Positions 1 to 12,800 of a stretch of DNA of 64,000 bases are shown in pieces; position 1 is the first letter of the stretch, and every line of letters begins with the position of its first letter. The notes beneath the pieces were generated by a model. The model saw only the letters and a list, made by a program, of their open reading frames with translations, made no database searches and was not told the origin of the DNA. Location of the stretch: the NCBI GenBank assembly GCA_016490735.1, contig JAEMWC010001016.1, positions 106,001 through 170,000 of the forward strand, read 5' to 3'. This DNA is from Pachyseris speciosa (Eukaryota > Cnidaria > Anthozoa > Scleractinia > Pachyseridae). Made by a program: the position numbers and the translations under genes.

Positions 1-638
1 TGGTCAGAAAAAGTAGGGTTGAGAGCAGAACTATACGGATATGAGGCAGGTAAAAAGATAGTGTAGTCTACAAATGCTTGAATAGGTATATGCAGACCAT
101 AAATCCTGGAATCACTTTCCAGTAAATTTCCCCTGATATTTCGTCTACCTGGCTTTTGTTCTAAGTATCGTTTTGTTACCTTGTAGGGCGGGTCAGTGGT
201 ATGGTGTTTTTTTTTGTATTGAAATTTTAGGTGTTACGGTGGCTTTGACGTGTTGAGTCATATAATAGTTCATGCATTATCGTAGGCATAACGTCTTTCT
301 CAGCACTATATGTATATAATACTGAAAACTGTTAAATTACGAATGCGAATGCGTTGCTAGATACTAGCTCCATTACAAAGCAGGCCTCTTAAGCTACCAA
401 AGTTTGAATTGCCTTAAAATGGTGAAGTTGTCGATTGTTCAAGTCCTTTTCGACCAGGGTACGTGGGTATGTTTTGATTTGCGGCGTAAATTTGAAAACC
501 TTTTCACCACAGCTTGTGGAAACTGCTATTCAGCAGACGATGCTTGTTGGAGAGCCCTATAGAAGGGGACCGTAATGTGATTTAACTGTATTCGTTTAAC
601 CTTTCTTATCACCACTAGTTTGCTTTCTTTTCCGCTAG
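1..638. other. Intron or upstream sequence with no recognised feature
   Basis: AT-rich sequence ahead of the first recognisable discoidin exon. It ends in a pyrimidine tract and AG at 637-638 that serve as the acceptor for that exon. I see no coding segment. Earlier exons of the gene, including any signal peptide, must lie to the left of the window. Confidence 0.5.
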
Positions 639-802
639 ACCACTTTCTTAATCGGCTTGGACTGAAGTCACCGTCTGGACATGCTTTCTTCAGCGCATCA
701 TCCAGTGCAAAATTCAGTTTGCCAGGGTATGGTTACCTCCATTCAGGGCTTGGAACTGGAGCATGGTGTGCTGAGGTGCAGAACGTGAACCAGTTTCTCC
801 AG
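639..802 (+). CDS. Discoidin domain exon 1 (N-terminal third)
   Basis: Acceptor TCCGCTAG ends at 638 and donor CAG|GTTTGA follows 802. The phase-1 exon carries the discoidin start: LGLKSPSG, then a Ser-rich strand, then [17 protein letters not shown]. The WCA Cys is the first half of the conserved domain disulphide. Confidence 0.85.
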
Positions 803-3800
803 GTTTGAAGCAACGTGTGACAGCGTGACTCTAGAAAAGAATATCTAAGAACAAGCGAAATCAAAATTACGATGAGGAGACTGGTACTAGTGAAGGGTTG
901 TGGGATTGCTTGGGTAGACGGAAGATGACAAACATGCGATTTTTGGGCGTTTGCCATCTTCCGTCTACCCAAATAATCCGATAATCCTTCACTAGTACCA
1001 GTCTCTTTATCGTTTTTGGAGTGGCCAATTGTTGTAGTGACCTGAGTAACCTGACCCAAAACTGCTTAACATGTTTAGTATTGAAATTGTTACTGGTTAG
1101 CTTCCTTGATTAACAAGAGGGGTGATAATTCTACTGGTCTTCTAGAAATTGGCTTACAAGAACATAGTGGATTCCTTTGGAAGTTGAAAGACAAGGGTCT
1201 TAGAAAGTTTTCATTTTAACATTGAATCTAATTATAACGCCTTTGTTGTAATTAGATTCATTGTAAAATTGAGGATTAACATTGTACTGAATTGTCAGAT
1301 ACTCAAAGGGAACTTGTCAGGCAAGTTTATCTTCCAACTTTTTTAGCTTTTGGTAATGGAAATTGAGTATGATTGGAGCATACAGATATCTCAGAATGCT
1401 ATACCATTGTTCCTAAGTCCTTGAACATATAGGGCCATCACCCATACTACGTTTTGTGTCACACTCGGTCCGGCAAAACATGGTGGACATTCGACCGACT
1501 AACGACCGACAACGACCGATAGTTGGTCAAGAGTCGTTCGACGGCTATATCGGCTGATATTCGCTTTCTCGCTGCTGGTAGTCGGCTGATATTCGCCTTC
1601 TCGCTGCTGTTAGTCGGCTGATATTCGCCTTCTCGATACTGCTAGTCGGTTGATAGACTGCTGACACGCGGACGATACTTGACCGAAGTTCGGCTAACTT
1701 AAGTTTGTTTTATCCACGTCAATATCTCCCTGCCTCCACACAAACGTTTTATGGATGTACAGTGGGTCAGAACACAGCACCAGCTGCTACATTTACTACT
1801 CTTTTCGAACAGTGTGTGGGTTCTCTTATGTCTCTTCAAGTATTAGGTTTGGAGGTGAAGGAGGCAATGCCAACTTCTTAATTTCAAACCAGGTAGGTCA
1901 GGCCTGTAGACTAAATATGTCGTAAGCAAAGGCCATTTGACGAGAGCATGGACTATGTTTTATTCTTGTCAGGTTGATCTTAAAGGAGAGACTATCATAA
2001 CTGGGGTGGTAACTCAAGGTCAGAAGTATTTTGACAGCTGGGTTTTGTCATTTACTCTTGCGTACAGCTCAGATGAGCGTGCATGGCATGGCTACTCAGG
2101 AGTAGGATTTGTGAGTCAGGTAGGACAGTAAATATTTCATATTATAGTTTGAGTCAAGAAAGGTTATCGGTTTTTTTATTTTGTGTAATTTGTAGGTTCT
2201 ATCGTCTACCTTGAAATTCATTCCATTGCCAATGGATTTGAATTTAAGTCAAATTAATGATAAGATAGTTAGTGGAAGCCTAATTTGTTAGGTGAAGTGA
2301 GCGAGGGCTTCATTCTTGGGTTTCTTCTCAACTGAACATTTTATTTCAGGTATCTGGGAAGCTTTTCCACGTTGTGAGTCGGGCAAAATACCACCCAAGT
2401 TGCAGCTTGGGTTAGCTGTGCAGCCAAATAACAAAATTTCCTAAGAATTTAGCTTTAATCATTTTTTGGTAAAATACACTCTCATACTGAACAGAATCTC
2501 ACTTTCAGGCTTGTACGGGCGTGGAACCCATGACCTCGGCGATACCGGTTTAGGAGCTAACAAGCCAGCTGGGAGCTGGTCATTTTGTTGGTTCGTAATA
2601 AACCCCTGAGTAACTAAGTGAAGCACGATCGTCCGGGTAGGTGTAGTCCTGAGAAGGACTGTTTGTGGTGACATTGACTGACGTTTCGACAACCTGAGCG
2701 GAAGTCGTCATCAGACTCAAGTGATTTGAGTAACGTCAGGAGATGGTATAAGTACTCTGGTCGTTGATGTGATTGGTCAACGAAGTCGTGATGTTATTGG
2801 TTGTCTCTCAGTTAAGCCGTGGTGTTATTGGCTGTGAAGACTGTAAACCGTGATTGGTGCGTTTCGATCCGTCTTTTGTTAGTCAAATGTTCGTAGGTGT
2901 ATTGTTAGTCAAATTAGTTGGTTTGTCTATTGTTTGTCTGTTGTTGACATCGTCAATAAGTCGTTTGTAAGGTGCTGGAAGCTATTGGCAACGGTTCAGT
3001 GGTGTCTGTTCTAAGTTAGTAAACCAACTTTCCAGTGCAATCCGTTGGTGGTAGTTAGTACCGTAGGTAATGCATTTAGCAGAGTCCCAGTCGATTGTGT
3101 GGTTTGTCAGTAAATGGTGCTCAGCAATGTTATTGTTGATGTCACCATTTCTCGTCGCTCGTTGGTGTTCAGTCAGTCTTACGTTCAAATTTCTGCCAGT
3201 CTCACCGATATAAGTGGCTTGACAGTCGCAGCATTCGATCTTGTAAACTGCTCCCTGTCTGTCCTTCGGTTCGTCTTTGTCCTTAACGTTCGTCAATAGT
3301 TGTCGCAAAGTTGTGATGGGTCTGTGAGCGACACGGATATTTGTAAGGTTGTAGTATCCGTGCAATGGTTTCAGAAGTTCCTTTGATGTAGGGTATAGTC
3401 GCTGTAGTGACTGGTGTCGGGTTAGCGTTCGTAGCGTTTGGTTCTGACCTGTAAGTGTTGCGTCTAACAAAGTCGGGGTTGTAGTTGTTCTTACTGAAAA
3501 CGTTGTCTAGGTATTTGCGTTCGTCTGCTAAACTGTCGCGCGAGTCACAAACTAGTTGCGCTCGGCTCGTTAAGGTCCTTATTGTCGTTGCTTTGTGTGA
3601 AGTAGGGTTGTAAGATGATTCGTCAAGTAGTCTGTCAGTGTGTGTAGGTTTTCTGTAAACTGTCGTCTGTAGTCTGTTGTTGTCACGGCTAACAAGGCAG
3701 TCTAGAAAAGGTATCTTACCATTTTCCTCGATCTCCTTGGTAAACTGTGTGTGGGCGTTCTGTCTGTTGAGGTGTTCGTGAAAATCGTCGATTTCGTCTT

Positions 3801-6800
3801 TGTGATTTCACATCAAAAGACACTAGTTTGTAGTCGTCAGGTACTTGTGCTGTCTTAATGGTGTCAATAAAGTTTCGGTGGTTGTGGCACGTGGCACCTC
3901 AGTCTGTTGTAGCGTCGAATGTCAATTAAGTCAGCTTTCTTAAGTGAAAGTAGTTTGCCGTTGAGTTTTCGTTGAAGTGCTGGCGTCGGGTCTCGTTTAA
4001 GTAGTTTGTAAGTCTGTTTGTCGTTAAAAAGTACGTCCATTTTGTCGTGATAGTCTTTCTTGTCCATAACAACAGTAACACGTCCTTTGTCAGCGGGAAG
4101 TATAACAATGTCATTGTCGTTTTTCAGTCGTTTAAGTGCTCTAGTCAGGTTATTGTCTGTGAGAGAGGCTGATTGTATAGTAGAAGCTATTCTACTCCAA
4201 ACTACACAAACTTAACATACCTATCCGACCCATAGTCTCGTTCTGTGGTTCGCCGACTTACCAACTGTCTAAATACCTGACTACAATACTGAAACCACTG
4301 ACTGACGAGTCACGACACAAACTACAGTCGACTGAAAACTTTATTGACGCCATTAAGACAGCACAAGTACCTGACGACTACAAACTAGTGTCTTTTGATG
4401 TGAAATCACTGTTCACCAGTATTTCACTCCAACTGGCTCTAGACTGCACTGAGACCGCCATCAAGAACTCCACGTTACAACTGCCACTACCAACAGACGA
4501 CTTCATGGACTTACTGAACCTTTGCCTTACGTCTACCTACTTTCAGTACAACAGCAAACACTACAAACAGTTGCACGGGGCAGCTATGGGCTCACCAGTT
4601 TCCTTTGTTGTAGCAGAGATTGTCATGCAAAACATCGAGGAACAAGCCCTTGCGACTTACGAACGAACGCTACCGCTCTGGCTACGTTACGTCGACGACA
4701 CTTTCACAGCTGTACACAAAGACGAAATCGACGATTTTCACGAACACCTCAACAGACAGAACGCCCACACACAGTTTACCAAGGAGATCGAGGAAAATGG
4801 TAAGATACCTTTTCTAGACTGCCTTGTTAGCCGTGACAACAACAGACTACAGACGACAGTTTACAGAAAACCTACACACACTGACAGACTACTTGACGAA
4901 TCATCTTACAACCCTACTTCACACAAAGCAACGACAATACGGACCTTAACGAGCCGAGCGCAACTAGTTTGTGACTCGCGCGACAGTTTAGCAGACGAAC
5001 GCAAATACCTAGACAACGTTTTCAGTAAGAACAACTACAACCCCGACTTTGTTAGACGCAACACTTACAGGTCAGAACCAAACGCTACGAACGCTAACCC
5101 GACACCAGTCACTACAGCGACTATACCCTACATCAAAGGAACTTCTGAAACCATTGCACGGATACTACAACCTTACAAATATCCGTGTCGCTCACAGACC
5201 CATCACAACTTTGCGACAACTATTGACGAACGTTAAGGACAAAGACGAACCGAAGGACAGACAGGGAGCAGTTTACAAGATCGAATGCTGCGACTGTCAA
5301 GCCACTTATATCGGTGAGACTGGCAGAAATTTGAACGTAAGACTGACTGAACACCAACGAGCGACGAGAAATGGTGACATCAACAATAACATTGCTGAGC
5401 ACCATTTACTGACAAACCACACAATCGACTGGGACTCTGCTAAATGCATTACCTACGGTACTAACTACCACCAACGGATTGCACTGGAAAGTTGGTTTAC
5501 TAACTTAGAACAGACACCACTGAACCGTTGCCAATAGCTTCCAGCACCTTACAAACGACTTATTGACGATGTCAACAACAGACAAACAATAGACAAACCA
5601 ACTAATTTGACTAACAATACACCTACGAACATTTGACTAACAAAAGACGGATCGAAACGCACCAATCACGGTTTACAGTCTTCACAGCCAGTAACACCAC
5701 GGCTTAACTGAGAGACAACCAATAACATCACGACTTCGTTGACCAATCACATCAACGACCAGAGTACTTATACCATCTCCTGACGTTACTCAAATCACCT
5801 AACTCTGATGACGACTTCCGCTCAGGTTGTCGAAACGTCAGTCAATGTCACCACAAACAGTCCTTCTCAGAACTACACCTACTCGGACGATCGTGTTTCA
5901 CTTAGTTATGATATGACTCCTGGGTTCAAACCATTTACGATAAACCCATGAGTGATGAATAAATGGCTATGATCCGCAATTCAATATTCATAGTAATTTA
6001 AAGTGCACCTAACCCCAAAATATTTTTTTCGCTTAAATAAATCTTTACACCTGTTCGAAACACACTGTGCCTTTTTGCGCCTTTTTAAACCAATCTTGTC
6101 TTTTTATAGGCTGTAAAAGTTACGAATCATCTGTCCCACGACCGAGCTAGTAAGGGGCATGGGTCTATTCCTTACATGACGTCACAAACTGCTTTGAATG
6201 CATGTTTACAAAGACTTAATGCGATGGAAATCGGTTTGTGACGTCAGGTAAGGAATAGACCCATGCCCCTTACTAGCTCGGTCGTGGGACAGAGGATGGC
6301 TAAATTTCGTAACTTTTGCAGCCTATAAAAAGTCAATATTTGGTTTTAAAAGGCTCAAAACGGCGCAATACGTTTCGTACAGGTGCAAAGATTTATTTAA
6401 GCGAAAACAATTTTTTGGGGTTAGGTGCACTTTAAGATGGGAATTGTGTTGAACTTCCTTTTGTTCCCAGTCTGCTGTCTGCAGTCTGTTCTTCTCTGGC
6501 CAAGTGATTCATTCCCCGCATTTGAGAAGAAAGTTGAGCATGAAGTTGTTTCTTTTCAAGGTGCTTTCAGGTAACAAGGACAGGGACACTGCCATGCTTC
6601 ACTTCTTTGAAGTCCCTCTGATTGCGCGTTACCTGCGTTTTCTGCCTCAAAAGTGGAAAAACAGGATTTGTATGAGGGTGGAAATTTATGGCTGTGCTTT
6701 AAGTAAGTTTATATTGTCTTTCCGTCTTTGGATCAGTGTTTCAGACTTTCATGACAAAAAGATATTTGAGTTTGAAACAATTTGCCCAGAAGATTTAACA

Positions 6801-9800
6801 GTATGTTTTATACGGTTCAGGTGGTAAAAACAGCCTTTCATAATTTCACTAATGGTTATATCTCTTGGTACACTTGCCGTTTCTTAGACCGGTGTCAGTT
6901 TCTGAATCTGTTTAAAGTAAACCATAAAACATGTGGTACAACCATGACTTAAAGAGTTCAGTTGGTAAAAAATGACCAGGGCTGGGTTTCTCAAAGCGTC
7001 CGAAGAGTTTTCGATCCTGGAAAGTACGTTGCCCATCCGTTGGTGTAGGTTTACGAAGGATGTAGCCCAATTTGGTTATTAATCTTGTAATTCTCTGAAC
7101 ATTTTCTTCTTCAAAATTATTCAAAATCGAATCTCTGGTACTAAACTTTGTGCCCATAAAATAGATTATTGGCCCCAGAAAACTATGTTGAGAGACTTGA
7201 TATTTAGGGTGTGTTCCTTTTAGCGAATCCAAAAACGGATTTCACGACCGAATGGAACACGAAATCCGAAAAAAGGATTCTATAACTACGGCAACCTCGC
7301 ATATTCATTGAATACAGCGTGAAAACAAATGACGAGCTTTCTTGTGCTTGACGAGTTATGTGATGAAAGTATTGAGAACTTAATGGGTGATTCACATACC
7401 GACCATTGCGTCTTAGCGTTACTCGCATAGAATCGGGAAGAAAGACGCGAGAATTGAAAATTATGTGGAGTTTGTTGTGCCACACTAGAGCTCGCAAACG
7501 TTCCGCAGTCACTTTTGAATGTCTAAGCGAACAGTCAACTGCTTGGAAGTAATTATAGCACCTGCATGTGGTACCTGCCTTACCGCATCAGCTCAACCCA
7601 CTTCGAAAGCAAGTACTTTTAACTTGATAAGCCTTAGGAAAACACGAAAGCCTTCGATCTGAGACTACAGTAGATTTGACGTGACAAGGTGGAGTGCTTG
7701 TCGTGTTTATAGGCGAGTTTGTAAAGTGATTGCCGTAAATTTTTCCAGCAATTTATGGAGTTTTCTTCTTGTCAAAGGCTTACAGAGGAGAACGACAAAT
7801 CTGGAGAGATAAAACGTTTTCCTGAAGCAATGGGAGCGATCTGTAGTTGTTATACCTGTCATATAAGGACATAAACAAGAAAAACCGCTGGCCAATGAGA
7901 TTAATTTCAAATCCACTGGCGAAAGGAGCGGAGCAGATCCTAAAATCTGGGTTTAGATTCGCGGATTTCAAATCCAGTGCATCTTTTCTCAGAAAGGATT
8001 TGATCCGAAATCCAGATTTGGATTTGCCGAAAGGAAGGCAAAATCCATTTTTAGATCAAAAATTTGTTTTTGGATTATCCAAAAGGAACACACCCTTAGT
8101 GACCCTGAAATTTAGATAGCTGTCAAGTCGCGTAACACTAGTTTCAACTTTTAACCAATTAAATATTTTTTTTGTACTCATTTTACCATCTTAAAGTTGT
8201 TGCAGATCTTAATCCTGGGTGGGTTTTCTCCACTAATTGCCTTAACAAGGATAAACCTATATCAATACATTTTCACAAAGTGATGGGGAAGTTCTAAAAC
8301 ACAGCAGGGTAGCAGAGCGCTTATCCAGTAACCAACTGTGTACATGCATACCAATAACTGATTATAACGTTTCTTTTGATGTTCTTTCAGAAGTGGCAGT
8401 CTGTGCCAAATGTAGTTCTGATGCTAAATGCATAAAAGACAATTACGACAGAGAAACGTGTTTCTGCAAGCACGGATATTTCGGCGATGGCATACAGTGC
8501 ACAGGTAGATATTCCCGCAGAATGATTTCTGGTAGTAATAAGGCACATAAGTAAAAATACCGATAATAAAATTAATGATAATAAAATTACCTGTAATCTA
8601 TTTTAATTTTGTTGCATAGCTTAATCCAGCCCGGATTATTATGTAAAGTTAAGTTTTCCGTTACATGTTTGTAATTCATTGTTATTTGTCTTTTCTGATA
8701 TGTTCTCGTGCTCGTCTTGTCCCACCTCGACTAGCTTTGCGGCTATTTGCGGGACAAGCTTCTTATACCTATCTGAATTTGTCAATATATTGTTGTTGTT
8801 GTTGTTGTATAGAAACCAGGATAAGATATTTTTTACCTTAGGCACGTGGGAAAAATTTCCTCGTAATTTGCCTGGGTGAGTTTACACAGACCAGGGGAAC
8901 TCAAGGGTGTAAATTTCGCGGCTACCACGTGTTCAATTTTTATTTCTTGTGTGGATGGAGCACGCCCCTTGCAATTCACGTGCAGTGTCTTGTCATTGGT
9001 AGGTCTACCTAGAGAAACTAGAGGCCGCTTCAATGCAATAAGGGTTTTTCGTGGTGCATGTTATATTTTTGTATTTCGTTTTATGTCTCTGTAATACATA
9101 AAATGGGATCATACAGTCAGCAATTCCAACCAGCAAACTCAACCCAACCACTGCAAGCCAAACACACACCTTCACTATATGACATTAAAAAAGGGCCTTC
9201 GATGACATAAACCTGGGAATAAATGTTCGTCATTTTGAGAATATTTTATAACTGAAATTTTGAAATTCTTAGGAGACGAAATTGCAAAACAGTGAAAAAT
9301 CTACAAAAAAGAAAGCTGCAAAAATAGAAAACCTCCAAAATTCTTAGGTTGGCAAAACAGCCACAGCGAAGTTTTTAGCAGTTTTTTGGTAACCTAGACA
9401 TTAGCCAGCGTTGCAGAAGTAATTTTACCCCTGGATACAACACATTTTGGGAAAACCATTGTTGGGTGGCCCTGTGTTGTACCTTGACAGTTCCGCACAC
9501 TAAACCAGCCTTCCCTATCTGATTTAGACAGGGACGAATGTTCTAGCAGTATTAATCCCTGCCCAGAGAACGCAGATTGTTCAAACACAGTGGGATCTTA
9601 TCTCTGCAATTGCAAACAAGGATTTGTTAACGATGGCTATAACTGTATAGGTAAGTAGTTAATTACAAGTTTAAATGAACACATACGGCTACTATATTCG
9701 ATTATTGTAAGGAGACTTCATCTTACCTCAGTCCTCGTAGGTGGGAAACGAATTAGTAGCTTTTTCTTTTGTAGCTGAACTGTATATTTAACAAACATGC

Positions 9801-12800
9801 ATACCTACTTTCATAGGCAATAATGTATACAATACTAAAATAATAAAATGTAGTACAATATACAAGAAAGGCGTGATGTGAATCTATAAATATAATGAAA
9901 GTATATCAGGAAAGTAGCCTGTAGACAGATTGTAGAACGTACCACCCAGTAATTCTGTTATAGAAACGGAATTTGCCCTCATTGCTTTCTGGGTCGCGTT
10001 AGTTCTCAAACAAGGGATTTGCTGCCCACACGTTGAATTGAACTGCTTGCAACAAATCGGCAACCTCATTTTCTTTAGAGGATCTAATAACAGTTCTGTA
10101 GTCACAGGATGTTTTCTTTGTCGAAGCTGGGCTGCTATTGGTGACCTGTTTGCTGGTTGGTCTGAGGTTTGTCAGAATTTGCCTCATGTTCGAGGAAGTG
10201 CACTCTAATTGTTGTCCATGATTTCTGGTCACTGCCGGCGCAATTAATTAGTTAATTTAGTTGCTTATTTATTGAATTTATTTTGTCTTTCTTGTTGTAG
10301 ATATCGATGAATGTTTGGATCCAAACAGATGTCCACATTCTGTTAGCTGTATCAACACTCCTGGCTCATTCACATGCGACTGTGGTGCAGGAATTGCTTA
10401 TGATATACAGAGTCAATCTTGCAACGGTAAGCCATATTATACCAATTGAAAGAAAAAATGCACATACGTAACTAACAAAATTTCAAATGCAAAAATGCTT
10501 TTTGCACAGCCTATAACCTCTCGGCGAAACTAACAGTGACAAATAATGTTAACTCTGATAACTCATCAGGACACCTGTCAAAGTTTCACCAACATCTCCT
10601 GTAGACCGAGGCTAGTAAAAATGGACTCGGACTAGTACAAATCAGTACAAATCAGTAGTTTTATGTTTTTAAAATTATATTATATGTATTTCGAATCTCT
10701 TAACTTAACAACCTTACATAAAGTTTTAACGAGAACGACAATAAAGGTGTTATTAAAAACTACCATTCCATATGGTATTGACCAGAAAACTGTGAATTAA
10801 CTGAAATGCTCAAGATTTCAATCTGCACATGGTCTTGCTAAGCATGGTGGTCACCCTTACAGTGAGCAAGATCCTGGGAAGGAGCTCCGGCTATCGAGAC
10901 GAGCTCTGGGCTAGTAGATTTCTAACGGTCACTAGTCCTGGCAGTGATAGCTACTTGTACATCGCCAAATAAATTTTCAGTGGGATTACTTAAGAATCCT
11001 TAGGTATCGTCACAGCGTTACGAAGTGGTAGTTATGGTTGTTTTATATTAACTGCCGTTTGACACCAACTGCTTATTGCTAATCAACTAATTATAGTTTG
11101 TCAAAACCATGAAGACTGCATTAATCGTTTCTTTGCTACCCAATCCCTACATTTACACGAAATTACTCAGACTTCGAAGCCCTCAGTGTTTTATCGCTTT
11201 TGTTTTATCGCATCGTGAACAAATCTCCAAATTTATGGCCGTAAACAAGAAATTCTGCGAGAATTAGAAGCGGCCTTTCTGACCATCCGACCCGGATTAA
11301 TGCACAGGATAAGTTCAAGTTGATCGTAATTCAATTTTTGTCACCTATTCGTCACTCCGAATGATAAGGGATTTAAAATTCTTCCTCGCGTTTAGAGAAG
11401 GTTTTGGTGGCCTAGTGGGTTAGGGCGCTCTTTTCACATTGTAATGACAGTTTAGGGTCGGTGGTTCAAGCCTCCACAAAGTGAAGTTTTTTTTTCTTTG
11501 ATCTCTTTTGTTTTCTATTCCTTTTCACTTGTTTTTCTTTTTCTTTTGTCAACGTTTAAGCTGTAAACCTATTTTGCAATTTAACACAGAAAAGTACTCA
11601 ACCGATTCTATGGATATTCGCTACGCGAGAAACCAAGGCCAGCTGAAGCTTGACAAAACACTGGCACTTCGATTTGTTTGACAATTTCAAAGAAAGCGAA
11701 CAATTTGGTATAAATCTGCGACTTCGATCCGTTGACCAGTTTCCCGACGATAACCGATATCTCAATACTACTCAGATATGTTCAAACAACGCCACGCAAA
11801 AGAGCTGTGTTGGTTGATTTAACCTCCGGTAGTACTTCCGGTGTTGCACCATCACTAACTCGGTCAATGTTTGTTTATCTTCAAAACCGGGTCAAAAGGA
11901 ACGCTCAAATAAATTCATTTCCTATAATTCTGACTAAACATTTCTTTTTGAAAGGATTTCGCCATTTCCGACTCTGACCCCTGTATTTTATGGCCACCAG
12001 AATCTACAAGTTCAGTTTAAAAACATTTACGGTCTTCCGAATAGCTTTAGTTAAGTCATCGGTGTTGTGAAATACTGCTCAAAATAAACGCTTTCAAATA
12101 AATTCCTTTCCTACTGGATGTACATTGGAGTAATTCAATTCTGACAAAACATTTCTTTCCTCTGTAACCCTTAGGAGAGGATGCGTGACCGACCTAATGA
12201 CTTTATTTACTACAAAATTCTCTAGTAACCGCAAGAGATGTCTCATTAGCGCAATGGGATAAGGGACCGACGTTGGGCGCGAGTTCAAGTCCGGGCACCG
12301 CTAGTAGAAACTTGTTTCTTTACTTATGTCATTGTTTCTTCCTCTGGCCGAGAGGGGCACGGGCCTCTCGGCGGACACCACGGCGAAAAATAACCACAAA
12401 AAAAAAATGGGTATTACTAGAAGCGTCGCTAAGCGACGAGCCGCTTAATAAGTTCTGTTTTTATTTTGAACACAGTATAAAGCGAAAGGACAGGATAATT
12501 GAATGAGAACGTATGATTAATTTTCTTATTGCAAATTAGAAACCATTACCCGACAATAAATGTTTTCTTTTGGATATTTTGTTGCCATCCTCGGCACAGT
12601 TTCAGTGAAGAAATATGAAGAAACACGCAAGTTTGTAGCCATTTGCTTTGCGAAACCGGGGACAAGCAACAACTCGTCGCGATGAACCAGGTCAAAAGAC
12701 CGATAAAAATAATTGACCAATCAGAGGCAAGATTTAACAATAGCGTAATTTCAAAACAAAAACAAACGACCACGTTGGATCAAGGGTGATAATGGGCTTT

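Larger units (their letters stand above)
2608..5912. mobile_element. Inverted dimer of Penelope-like elements
   Basis: Two copies of one Penelope-like element lie as arms of a large inverted repeat: about 2608-3895 against 4330-5912. The outer ends match to within a few bases, and both carry the TGAAACACGATCGTCC-like edge. The left copy reads leftwards and the right copy rightwards. The left copy lacks the segment matching 4407-4716, and a second part is missing at its RT N-terminal junction near 3895. The right copy starts only at about 4197. The centre of the structure is about 4195-4200. Both arms encode an identical 162-residue GIY-YIG segment, so the pair is young or has been homogenised. 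It sits inside the discoidin gene intron. Confidence 0.88.

Noticed and set aside
5165..5195. Programmed frameshift between Penelope RT and GIY-YIG
   Set aside because: No clear slippery heptamer or downstream structure is visible. A simple indel shared by both arms is more likely.
11400..11477. tRNA gene
   Set aside because: A and B box-like sequences are present but no acceptor stem pairs, so it is kept only as a SINE remnant.
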